Positions 51,411-63,400 of a DNA stretch of 64,000 nucleotides are shown piece by piece (position 1 is the stretch's first letter; each line of letters starts with the position of its first letter). Both the position numbers and the translations under genes were made by a program. Source of the DNA: Lingula anatina (Eukaryota; Brachiopoda; Lingulata; Lingulida; Lingulidae); NCBI RefSeq assembly GCF_001039355.2, contig NW_019775385.1, positions 324,087 to 388,086 of the forward strand, read 5' to 3'. The notes beneath the pieces were generated by a model. That model was not told the DNA's origin, did not search any database, and worked only from the letters and a program-made list of their open reading frames with translations.

Positions 51411-51481
51411 CGGCTCCAACCAAGCCTTCTTACTTCCAAAGTATCACTGACTAAAATTCTCTGGCTCGATCATATATATAT
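51411..51481 (-). promoter_or_regulatory. Putative TATA box and non-coding first exon, array unit at 51.4 kb
   Basis: On the minus strand ATATATATG (about 51481-51472) precedes GTCAGTGATACTTTGGAAG, GTAAGAAGGCTTGGTTGGAG and CCG, then donor GTAAGTG (from 51410). It is about 85 percent identical by eye to the unit at 50.0 kb. The exon and donor are conserved while much of the surrounding unit has drifted, which suggests past or present use. Confidence 0.5.
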
Positions 51482-53564
51482 GCATGTGCACATAGCAAAG
51501 CATTATACATAACACTGTCATGTTTACTTTGAATTAAATTTATTCAATTTCATCTGAGTTCTTTCAATATCCCTTTTCATGGCTTAACTCACTGTGCCGT
51601 GCAAACATGAACTGTTTTTTTTTCAGGGGAGGTTGTTATGACGGGGACCCTGGATAAAACACAATCAGTGATATGATATGATATCGGTGTGAAAACATCC
51701 AAATAAACATTTAAACTTGAAACCATTTTTTTCTTGAAAAATACAAAATAGAAATCTCTCTTTCTTCATAACCGTCTAGGGATAAGTACGTAGAGGCATG
51801 TATCTCATTACCTTAGTATTTTTCTAAGACAGACCCATGCTAAGTTTATTTAGTATAAAAATAAAAATGTTGTTCTTTCGTTTACCATGAATAGCTCAAT
51901 AATTGAAATATTTGAGCCACCACTTTTTTGGATGAAGTAATTTGATGATACGAACATTCCTTTTCTTTGTTACACGCCTTTTGTGTTTTTTAATTCAAGA
52001 CTGAATCATGATATTTTTTGTATTAAGCAAGAAGATATGATCAGCACGCACGCATTCATTCTGACTTTTAAAAAATAGTAATTTGACGCCTATATGTCTC
52101 TATACAAGTGTGTTTTACGCCGCGATTTCGATTTATTATTGTAAAAAAGCGGGTAAGCATTTTAAGTGTAGAATTATAATTACATTTGATGTATAAGATA
52201 ATGAAATCGTAGGTCTGTGTATCAGAATTAATACTCATGTTGTATTCTATTGAAATGATTCGTCTTTAAGGTCTACATTTCACATAAGACTGCTGTAAAG
52301 GGCACATTTTTATCTTTGACTGGAACAAACTGTTTAAGAGAGGGTGATTGTCTCTTGTAATAAATAGTTTCGTAAAATATGTTGTCTGATCTTAGACTAT
52401 ACGACATTAGAATTTGTTCAGTCGATTCCTATTCCTTTCACTTTTAAAACAACCACGCGGAAAGCAAATGATGGTCACCTGAAAATATTTATTAAAATGC
52501 ACATAATAATCATAATAAAAATAATAATTATATATATATGCGCACATTGCAAATTATTATACATAACACTATCGTGTTTACTTTGAATTTATTTTATTCA
52601 AATTTAGCTGAATTCCTTCAATATTCCCTTGTGTGGCTTAGATCACTGGACCGTACACGCATGAATTGATGTGTTTTTATTCAGGGAAGGCACACAACTG
52701 CACATTGTCATGACGAGGACCCTGGATAAATCACAATCAGTGAGGTAATATCTTTGTGAAAACATCCAAATAAGCTGGACTTTTTTTAAGCATGAGAAAA
52801 ACTATTTCTTCATAACCGTCTAGGGGTGTGAAAACATCCAAATAAGTATTTATACTTGATTTTTTTCTTGAAATATCTGAGGGAAAACTAAGTCTATTTA
52901 GTATAATAATAAAAATGTTTTTCTTACGTTTACTATGAGTAGCTCATATTCAAAACCAAATTGACGGTTGAAATATATGTACTCTTTCTTTATGAAGTAA
53001 TTTGATGATACGAACATTCCTTTTCTTTGTTACACGCGTTCTGTGTATTTTGAATTCAAGACTGAATCGTGATATTTTTTGTGTATTAAGCAAGACGATA
53101 AGATAAGAAACGTCCAGCTGACGCATGCATGCATTCAAACTGACTCTTTAATTGTCATTTGACGCCTATATGTCTCCATGCAATTGTGTTTTACGCTGTG
53201 TTTTCCATTTATCATTGTACGAAAAAAGGGTACGAATCTTAAGAAAAGAATGTTTTGACATTTGATGTATAAGGGAATGACATTGTAGGTCTGTGTATCA
53301 GGTTTCATGCCCATGCTATTAGGCCTTCATTTCATGCCCTTACAATAAAAGGAACTTTGTTAAATATGTCGTCTGGTAGTTCACTATGTGACATTCAAAT
53401 GTGTAGGGTCAATACCTATTTGTGTTAACTTTAAAACAACCAAGCTGGAAGCTTATAACAGATAGTTTAAAACGCGTATTTCTTAAATAATGCAAAGGAG
53501 ATCAATCTTAAAACAAAAGAATCGGTTTCATTCTTGTCTTCTGTCAGGCTCTTTAAGTTAATAT

Positions 53565-54500
53565 CATGATAATTTAAACAAAGCACAAAGCGGGTCTAGT
53601 CATTTTTGATTCGCGGCTCAGTTAGTCTACGATTTAACTTAGTTATGAGCAGAGTCTTTAATTTTCCCGGATGTTTATTAAATATATGCATGCATAAATC
53701 AGAAAGAGGTATAGAAGGGTGACAAATTATTACCCCATCTGTGCAAATTATGCGTTGCATAGGGGACCCGTTCATAAAAAGTGATCCGCAGTTCATTACT
53801 TGTGTAACCAGTTTCATCCATGTGCACTATAAGGGATGTCAGTGAAGGTGACATGCCTTTCTAGCTGCCAAGTTCCTACCATGGTGAAAAAAGAAAAAAA
53901 AGGGAAAAAAAGAAAAGAGAAGGAAGAAGAAACGAAGAAAAAATCCTCTCAGTGGGAGTGTATAGATGCCCCTCAGACCCCCCCACCCGACATGGCGTGC
54001 CTAGTCAAACTGTATATAGGGTTCCCAAATAGATGGAGGACACTGGTGAAACCTATATGTCACCACGGCGTTTCCGCCGAAGAAGACTAGGGACAGAGAC
54101 AACAGGTGTCTTTTTAATGCTGCCACGTCAGGAGATATGAGCCTAGCAGCGAATTAGCCTTGTAGTGGTTGTACTTTTTGCAGATTGAGGCTAGCAAAAG
54201 AAATGTCTAAAGAAGGCTCCATGCTTCAGGAATTCACAGCAGGGTTGCCAAGACGAAACACCTTATAACCTTGGTAAAAAGACGAAGAAGTGTGACGTGG
54301 GCTGCAAGAACCACTGCATGGACCGTAGGTTAGAAGAAGCGTCATTTTCTAGAGAGACCATATTCACAGTTAACAACATGGGTGGACAAGTGAGAGTATA
54401 GCAAATATCATCATTTCTTATCTGACAGACAATAGACATTTCTTTGCTATTCCTTGCTAAGTCACTAACTTGGCATTGCCGGTTTTCAATAAAATACTGA
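53565..54500. other. Unrelated insertion between array units, content not recognised
   Basis: No similarity to the array units. It has open frames on both strands (minus 53596-53817; plus 53836-54090 with a Lys/Glu-rich run) that match nothing I know. It may be a decayed transposon, but I found no terminal repeats. Confidence 0.4.
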
Positions 54501-54753
54501 TAAAAAAATAGCTTATCCAGCTGTAAATTTTGTCACCCGCTGTATATTATTGTAACCACACCTTAAACCCTCGCGTCAACTAATATTTAAACTCATTCAA
54601 ACTCCGCTTAATACGTTCGATATTCCCTTGCACGGCTTAGCTCACTGTTCCGTGCAAACGTGAAAATATTTCCCTCTTTTCTAAGAAGGTAAAGAGCTGT
54701 GAATTGTTATGACGGGGACCCTGGATAAAGCACACTCATTGTTGTGATATATA

Positions 54754-55655
54754 CTGACAGTCAATGAAAGCGTATCGTTTATTTATCAAATAATATTTTA
54801 AATTCCTTTGGCACATTAAGTAAATGACAGTTTTCGTGTGAAATATGACCCATTATTCAGTCACACAAGGTGAAATAAAGGTCAGAAAAGATCATTTAAA
54901 TACAAGGTCACGTGGTCAAATATCTTTAGTTCCGCCCAGTCCCAGCATCCCCAGGGCCTGCAGTCGCTCTTCCAGTGTCAGACGTGGCATCACTGAACTT
55001 TTTTGCCACGTGTCATACTGGATTTGGTGACTACCTTAAATAGGCTTAATTAATCACCATGTATTGAACCTGATTAATTCACACTGTTGAGGATATTTTT
55101 GAAGATTAAAAAACAACAAGAGCGGAAATAAATAAATAAATAATAATTTTAATATGAGGTAAAAAAATGTACAAAAAATGTAGATTAAAATAGATATAAA
55201 ATGGAAAAATTGATATTGTTAAGTCAATGAAATAGACGAGGTACTGCTGAGCCGTGGGTCGGTAGATCGTGCCGTGGGCCGCTGAGGTGATGTAGAGCCG
55301 TGGGTCGGTAGATCGTGCCGTAGGCCGCTGACATAGAAGAGTAGACTGAGCAGTAAAACTGCCCAGCTTATATATGTGCTGCAGGTAAAAATCGTTCTGC
55401 TTTGGAAGAATTCAAAAAAAAGGAGGGGGGTAGGGTAAACCGTCGCTGACACACACCAATCACAAGACAGGAGAAACACATGATTTTATAGCAGCTGATC
55501 ACAAAATCACTGAAGCGGAAATATTAAACATCCGAGTGGTCAGCCGACTTTCTTATGACCAAACAAGTGCATTTGTACTCGTTTATATGGTTGGAATTGA
55601 TTCTCAGTAAAAAAAGTACAAGATAGTTTTCTGATGCGTTTTCATTGACTGTCAG
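54754..55655. mobile_element. Non-autonomous TIR element with TA target duplication
   Basis: Left end CTGACAGTCAATGAAAGCGT (54754) and right end, the reverse complement ending at 55655, form 23-base inverted repeats with two mismatches. TA flanks both sides (54752-54753, 55656-55657). Removing the element rejoins array-unit sequence (...GTGATA / AAGGTGAAATC...TTTACACTTG) in the expected order. It includes two direct copies, period 46, of a 38-base GC-rich motif starting GAGCCGTGGGTCGGTAGATC (55249 and 55295). No transposase seen. Tc1/mariner-type mobilisation is plausible from the TA. Confidence 0.8.
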
Positions 55656-56080
55656 TATAAAGGTGAAATCATAAAAATCAGCATTTACACTTGACACGTA
55701 TCTATTTTCTTGAAATACATGAGAGGAAACTCTCTTTCCGGATAAACGTCTGAGGACACTACTCATTGTCAGATATGTCTAAGATTCATACATACTTACG
55801 GTCATTTTGTATGGTAATAATTTTCTTTTGTAATTTTTTTACCACTGATACCTTCTAAAAATGATGGGAATGCTTGCGCCATCGCTTTAACGATGGGTGT
55901 GGGAAATTAATGATATGAAAATAAAATTTGACTTGATACACTTATTTTGAGCTTTTTGATACCAAGTCGTATTCGTGCCAGTTTGTATGTATTTAGTAAA
56001 AAAATAAACAAAAATCTGGTAAGCGTTTTTATAGAATAATTGTAAGGGTATTTGCTAGAGGAAATCTCATGAACAATTTC
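55656..56080. other. Remainder of the last array unit and spacer
   Basis: Continues the unit interrupted by the 902-base element (TTGAAATACATGAGAGGAAAC, then AAACGTCTGAGGA). Homology fades after about 55850. Confidence 0.55.
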
Positions 56081-56089
56081 ATTTTAGAA

Positions 56090-59000
56090 GATGAAGATAT
56101 CCGTCCTTGCTGAGTACCTGTATTTGCAGATCATTTGCGGAACCAAGGATCTGAGCAGGTACAGAGGCATTCAAATTCACCAGATTTCAAGCCTATAATA
56201 TAGTCAATCTGTGGATGCCCATTTCTCGCCTAAACAACGGTCATCTGGTCCTGCTGGGCCAAATTGGAAAAAGCTTTAATCGATGGCTTAAAAATTATTC
56301 CAGTTCATACTCTAAGAAACCTGTCATTAACAATACCTTGCTGCTTGAGAGCCCTAATAGTTGTATGACTTAAAATCAGCCATGTATATTTGTTTGCTTA
56401 ATTAGATGAATTCAATCTAAGAGTTGATGTCGCAATTATTCTTATTATTAGATTATTAAAAGTTATTAAAACAAGCTTTGAGTCTTTGTTTTCATTCACA
56501 AAAAATCAAAGAAATAAAACAAAGAAAAATGACATGTAAGAATAGTCCATATACATGTAAATGTCACGCCTGTAGTACTGACGAGTGATGTCACACCACG
56601 TTTCTGGTACTGTGACGAAAGTCTTGCAAGAAAACGTGCAGCATTTAACATTTTATTGTATGGAACGATGAAGGAAATAAACCAAGTGACTTGATACGGA
56701 GTTATAATTGCATCATTTTTCCTCAAATTAATAAGTATTTTTAAATACCTTAAAGATCATGGCTAAACATAATTTACAAACTCCGTCTCTGTTTAGTATC
56801 TCAAACAAAATGCGTTCCAAACGTTCAACAACATGGATTTTAAATAAATGCAAGAAAGATTTTCCAACATGCCGTTTTGGTAAAGGCTAAAAACTTGTGC
56901 GATCAATGAGATCTTGGGGTGTATACCCCTATATTCATACACGGCCTACCATTAGATTTAAATGTATCAACATATCTTCAGATTTGGCCGTAGTTACTTC
57001 TGTTGGTAATAAGGGGAATGTTTAAATAAGAATAAACTTATACATATCCCAAATAACTTGCTTTTACCATTCTGAACAGTATGTTCAGTGTCATGGGTTG
57101 GGTGGAAATGATTTAAATGGTCAATATTTTTGTTCTGTTTCAGTGCAAAATAAGGTCATCACAGTTTATGGCCGAAATTATGGAAGATGAAAGCGACTAC
57201 ATTGTATGTGTCAACAGTCATGCTTTACATACTTAAAATACATACATAAAACTCTAACTTGCACGAGTTTTCTTCATCATATCGTGGAGTGGAGACTGTG
57301 AAAAGAGTGCACATATATTCCCCTGGTATATTCCACTGGTATATTCCACTGGTATCTGCCCAGGCTTATAGTCCACAGCCAATAGTCACGATCAATCAAT
57401 ATGTTTACAAAGGATACCATTGCTGTTGTTTAAGTGCATAAGCGACATATTGCTTATTCATCTTTGCCAAATTATTTTATGAGACATGCATTTACAAATG
57501 CATTTTAATCTGTTGCGGGTTCGAATAAACTGTGGCTTAACCGTATATTGGTAAGTGTCCTATGAACAAAAAATCAGCAGTTATAACAACTCTATCAAAG
57601 CCAATGTGGGAATGCATTCGTTCATTTATTTGACTGATGGAATGGCACAATGTTTGAATATATTTCAGCAGATGAGCACGTGCTTGTATTATATGCTTCT
57701 CTCTACTTTAACTATTTTTACGAAAGAATCCTTCCTGCCTGTAATAAATTCTAAGCGATGGAGAATCTGAATTCATTAAGAAAGACAAAACAAAGACGTT
57801 TCAGATGTAAAATCATTCACTTTATTCTGCCAAAGCTACAGATTCTGAAAATGTTGCTTCATTCAGGAAAAGGGGGAAATCAATAAAATCTGAATATATA
57901 AAAATGATGAATATTGACTGATATACAAGTAGTAGATTGATAAACATATTGGTACTACACATTGCGTGCTTAAGCGTATTTTGGGATTTATTTCTTTTAC
58001 ACTAATATGTCAATACCATAAATTTCAGATAACATCTAATGTATTATCAATCTTTTAATTAATTAGTTTCACTCAAATAAATGAAACACCGTTGCAAGTC
58101 ATTCAAATCAAGCAGGTGAAAGAGAAAGTCAATAAAATCTGAATAAGTAAAACTTTGATATTATCTCCGCACTGGTATAAACATGCATAACCAGAAAACA
58201 GGGCGTTTTTTATAACGTTACCATAATACGTTTTGGTTATATTAACGTTATGGTAACTTTTGTTTTTACTTGAAAGATAGATAGATAGGTAGATAGATAG
58301 ATAAGACCCACGGAGTTGGAAAGATATGCCGTATTTGATTTTGAAGCACGTGTTTATAGTATATGTTATAGGCCCAAAAATAAGATTAACAAAAATAATA
58401 AGAATAATCAAATTTTACCTTAAAACTGATTGCTTGTACCTGTCAATAATTTAATATGAATTAATTGTAACTTTAGTTGACTTTGTCATTATTCTATATC
58501 ATTATCCAAATCTTCATGGGTCGCCAGGTTACCTTATACTAAAAATGAAAATCTACGAAGTATATCTTAAAAGTAACTTTTGAAGGTAACAATTATAGAT
58601 TAGTCGAACAATGGCTTAAATCAAGTTAGTGATACTCCAATATAAGTATATCTCGAAAGGCACCTTTATCGGGCGATGTACTTGTAAGGGCAAACTAATA
58701 CTTAATTCTGAATAATTATCTTATGTACCTCGTGTCCCGTAAAAGTGTGTGCTTGAAAGCTTCTGTTTAAATAAAGAACAAAAGAAGCAATAGGAATGAA
58801 AATAAACAATATTAACAAATTATAACTCAGTAAATAACCAAATCAACGCATTAAAATTGATTAGAGAAGGGAAGAAGGAAACACACTGAATCATAATTAA
58901 AGTAGACAAAATATGATTATGGTAAATAAACAAACTTGTAATGATGGATTCGAATAAATCTATTAAACCTAAATAACCAAATAAAATGAAGTAATCTGTA

Positions 59001-59204
59001 TTTAATAAAGCGGAAAACGTTACTCGGACGTACAGTATTCACAAGGGGGGCATGGACTACAAAAGTCATGTTATTAGTCATGTACGCACTTGAACACATA
59101 CAGACATTTCCACATGTACAGGCACATGCATGTGCAAATACATACAAACGTATATATTCATATTAAATCAATTTTTCTTTTTGTAATCCATTTAACGAAC
59201 ATGC
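56090..59204 (-). other. 3' flank of LLTP-3, duplicated block
   Basis: Collinear with 34575-37534 downstream of LLTP-2; its gene-proximal 450 bases also match 1-60 plus 1724-2143 in inverted orientation. It includes a GATA-type microsatellite (about 58275-58303) and a short triplicated word, TGGTATATTCCAC, at about 57324-57356. Non-coding. Confidence 0.8.
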
Positions 59205-59363
59205 CTAGCATCTGCCCGCTCTTCCAATGAGTTTCCTTCCAGATCTTCCCAGGCTCCAAGACAGCGACGATGGCCTCCAAGTCTTCCTGCTTCCCCAGGT
59301 CCATCTCCACTTCTAATATGATAAAGGTCATAAGGAAATATTTACTTTCAGATTTATTCCGTA

Positions 59364-59365
<2 letters not shown>

Positions 59366-59405
<40 letters not shown>
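59366..59405. repeat. (TTA)n microsatellite
   Basis: In the last intron of LLTP-3. Confidence 0.97.
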
Positions 59406-59406
<1 letters not shown>

Positions 59407-59896
59407 TGTGACAAACCTGGAATAACCTCAAGTTTCAGCCAAGTTGAATCAAATAAAATTGAACTGATATTATCAAACACCACTAAAAAACTCACCCAGA
59501 ATCGCCAGCCTTTAATCTTAATCTTAGATCGTATTTGATACCAAGCTCTTATGTTGACCTTCATGGGGTCGTGTCCGTGGTAGAACGAGAAACAAAGCCC
59601 CGGATAGAGCTTCCCCTCTCCTTCAACCAGGTAATTGAGAGTGACGCCGATGTCAATTCCACCGCGAGCCAGTGACTGAAAACAATGTATGTCAAATTTA
59701 TGGAAGCGTGCATTGTAAGAAACTTGCTAATATATTTAGAGTACGTTTCATGACTTTGACGAAATAGTTATTGATACAACCCGAGTTAAAAACATAAGCG
59801 CCCGATTTTATACACAATTATGTTGATATGCCTAATACTTTAAACTATTTATAAAAATCTACAACGCGTACAGTTTGATTATTCTGTAGTATTAAC

Positions 59897-59898
<2 letters not shown>

Positions 59899-59960
<62 letters not shown>

Positions 59961-60266
59961 AANNNNNNNNNNNNNNNNNNNNNNNNNNNNNNNNNNNNNN
60001 NNNNNNNNNNNNNNNNNNNNNNNNNNNNNNNNNNNNNNNNNNNNNNNNNNNNNNNNNNNNNNNNNNNNNNNNNNNNNNNNNNNNNNNNNNNNNNNNNNNN
60101 NNNNNNNNNNNNNNNNNNNNNNNNNNNNNNNNNNNNNNNNNNNNNNNNNNNNNNNNNNNNNNNNNNNNNNNNNNNNNNNNNNNNNNNNNNNNNNNNNNNN
60201 NNNNNNNNNNNNNNNNNNNNNNNNNNNNNNNNNNNNNNNNNNNNNNNNNNNNNNNNTTTTTATTTT

Positions 60267-60320
<54 letters not shown>
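59899..60320. other. Assembly gap between two poly-A tracts
   Basis: Poly-A at about 59899-59959, N at 59963-60256 (294 bases), then poly-A at about 60271-60320. The open frames reported across it are artefacts of the N run. One more N stands at 63310. Confidence 0.98.
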
Positions 60321-60322
<2 letters not shown>

Positions 60323-60360
60323 TGATCAATTCCTCTCACAAAATGACAATGCATCAAAGT

Positions 60361-60402
<42 letters not shown>
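60361..60402. repeat. (TC)n microsatellite
   Basis: CT dinucleotides 25 bases from the donor end of the large LLTP-3 exon. Confidence 0.97.
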
Positions 60403-60404
<2 letters not shown>

Positions 60405-63400
60405 ATAAATATGCATATAAACTTACTGCCAAATTAGCTGAAGCACCACCAGAAATGCGGACACTTGCTTTGAGGGTCATCGTCAAACAGTGAGAACAGG
60501 GGTTATTTGTACGAGGACAAAACCCTGCCCTGACACTAAACTCCACCCTCGGTGCCAAGGTAGCGCTAACGGAGATCTGGGCGACATAGATATAAACCCG
60601 GAAAACGGTGATGGTTCTTGGGGATGGTCTGTAAACGGGGTAGTTCTTGTACAGTGGCCCGGACTGATATATGTTCACCACAGTCTTCCCGTAGACATTG
60701 AGATAGACCTTAGTCCTACTGCTGCTTCTCTTCAAACGATAGGCTTCTGCGGTAGCAAGAGTAATACGTTGGGAGAAGACTTTGAGTTTGGCTATTGACT
60801 TGCCGTACACTTTACAGTATCCTTGTCTTGCATTTTTACCAGCAAAGACACCAGACTTGATATAGATATTTGCTTTCGAAGGACCGTAACTGATGTGGGA
60901 AAGGCAGTGCTTGTTGTCTGGGTATAGAGAATTGTCGCTTGAGAACTGCCATGACCTTAACAATTCTGAATAGCGTGAGCCGTAGGTGCCCCAAGAACTG
61001 CAACTAACATGGTCAACTCCTCTTTTGGTGCGCGTGGAATTCACCATCTCGTAAGTACCATTATGAGTATCAATTGATACACCTTTAAGTTGAAGATACT
61101 CCTTAATGTCTGAAAATGCGCACTCATATCTTTCATCTTCCATAAGAAGTGCATTGAGAAGGAATCTGTCCACCTCTGTTTGACCTGAATTGGGCCATGC
61201 CTTGTTTTTGGTATCCAACACCTTTCTGTAGGCAAGTTCGCCTTTGATGGTCATAACAGCAGCTTCACGTAATTCACAGTCAGATGTTGGACGAGTCAGC
61301 AGATCTACTAGCCATTGCTGAACCGACTCAACGTGGAAGTTTCTTCTCAGAGCGTGGATGCAGCCTATCTCTATCTCTTCCGTCTGCCCTTCTTTTTTAG
61401 CCATTGCCAATACATCCGGCGTTAGTCTGTTGTCTCCAAAGTTACCTATAGCCTCAAGCGCGTCATTGATTTGCTCTGTGTTGTTATTTGTGTAACCTAT
61501 TTTTTAGATGGCGTCGAAGAAGATCCACCAATTCTGACCGGAAATCCTTGCTGGTAGTTTCCTTCGAGGCAAGGGAGCCGAGGGTAAGTATGACGTGACT
61601 TTGGGAAGGATCGCCTTGAGAGGACAGCGTGTTCCAGAGTGTCTTGACTGTGGTTAAGATGTGTTTTGTGGGTTTAGCAATAAAGGACAACTTCTGAACT
61701 AGTTCCTGCTTTTGATCGGCAGAAAGGGGGCTAGACTGGACCAAACTGGACAGTGTCTTAAAAAAAATTAAAGTGCGACAATGCATTAAATATAATGATC
61801 ATTATCAAAGAAAATACGTTACATATGTTTCCCCTTTCAAATAAGAAAAAGCAATACTTGAAACAATCACTTTGAGTAAAACCATCTGACCATTTTGTGG
61901 ATTACTGTAAAGTCAAATTACAGGTACGGTTGTCTTAGTAGTTCAGAGATTTTTTAATATATGTTGAAGATGACCGTAGACGCATCTACAAATCAAGTTT
62001 GAAAATCATGAACAAAGTTACAGCCAACTGTGATATTCTGTATAAACGGTACCTTTTCAACGTCTTTTCCTCCAGCGGTGATATAAAGGTCTAGAATTTC
62101 TTTGCATTTTTCCCAATTTGTCGAGCAATTGGAAACAATCTAGAAATAAACATCAGCTAATTAGGGTTTAGGTAAATTAAAACAAAGACTGAAAAAACAC
62201 GGTAATTGATTCTTAAAATGATCAATTTTATACACACTCAAACCTTTTAAGTAATAAAAAAAGGAAAGTGAAGACACTACAAAACCTGACTAACTATACA
62301 GTTAATAATTATACATTTGCCATTGGAACCCTTATGATGAAAATTTTATACATTAAAAAAGGTCGTATATTAATGAATATCACATCCTAGGCGTAAAGCA
62401 GTTTTCTGGTCATAATGTAAGTTAAATGAAACATTTGACCTGATTTTCAAAACTATGTAAAGTGATAACTAAAACTGTTAAATTAAAAAAAGGGTTATAA
62501 AAGTTTTCTTAAATGCAAACCTCTTTTGTAGCTTGCATCAGTTGCTTAACCAGAGCTGGTTTGTTGGCGGCTGCAGAGGATGCGTTGTTGTGTGGCATCC
62601 CGAGATCATTTTCCAGTGACAGAATTTCGTTCACTTCGTATACTGTAACAAAAAGGGGGTCATAATTAAGACATTGTCGGTTAGAACAGTTAAATGTACA
62701 TATTTTCGGAGGAAGCTTTTTCTCACCCTTGACCCTCCAGCAAAAACATACAGCATTGGTCAAAAAGGGGGTCCCACCTCCATTTCCATGTAGTTTTATT
62801 TACAAATGATCACCTCACGGGTGCTTTTTACCAGACGTCACATCTAACATGATAAGTGTTACGAAAAATACAAAATGGCAGTAAAGATATCAATATTTTA
62901 TATCATTAATTCAAATGTATGACCTCTTCCCCCTCAGACCCGATGCTTCACCCCATCTGCAAGAGGTGAGTTCGTGGGTCAATCCAGGCTTCATCAAGAC
63001 AGCACACTTGCTCACAATTCTCGTTGAATGATTGATCTGCAAAATCATAATCTTCAGAGGATGGGGCAACAATCATCGAGTACTGATATTAACCTGACTG
63101 AGCATGTAAGTTGATCATCTGTTGATAAAATTGCAGGAAATTTGAGGTGGGACACCCGTTTTGAACAATGCTTTACAGCAAGCAAAAAGAGAAATATAGA
63201 CGACTTCCCACACATATTTTCTACATAGATTTTAGCAGTAAAGTGTCGAGGATGGTAACTATTATAGTTAGTTTATTTCACTGTAACATATGCATCCACT
63301 TGTGTGGATNTTTTTTTCATACTCGTTTGTTTTGTGTGTGTCCATATTGTTTCTTAGCACGGGAGTGTCACAAACGTAGTATCCATTGTTTATCGGCAAA

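Larger units (their letters stand above)
47500..54745 (-). repeat. Array of at least six diverged LLTP promoter-region units
   Basis: A core of about 110 bases recurs: CTTAACTCACTGTTCCGTGC ... TTGTTATGACGGGGACCCTGG, then ATAAAACACAATCAGTGAT. Core starts are near 47583, 48301, 50202, 51583, 52637 and 54636, spaced 718, 1901, 1381, 1054 and 1999 bases. Each core is followed by shared sequence: CATCCAAATAAACATTTAAACTTG, the TCTTGAAATACA segment, AACCGTCTAGGGATA, CAAGACTGAATCATGATATTTTT, TTTACGCCGCGTTTTCGATTTA and GATGTATAAGATAATGAAATCGTAGG. The LLTP-1 upstream region has one such unit, so the array derives from LLTP 5' flanks. The spacing varies because of insertions. No protein-coding frame is shared by the units. 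Confidence 0.8.

Noticed and set aside
53836-54090. Lys/Glu-rich 84-residue frame
   Set aside because: Low-complexity A/G-rich DNA; the rest of the frame matches nothing I know.
59892-60329. 145-residue frame with long X run
   Set aside because: It crosses the N gap and two poly-A tracts; not a gene.
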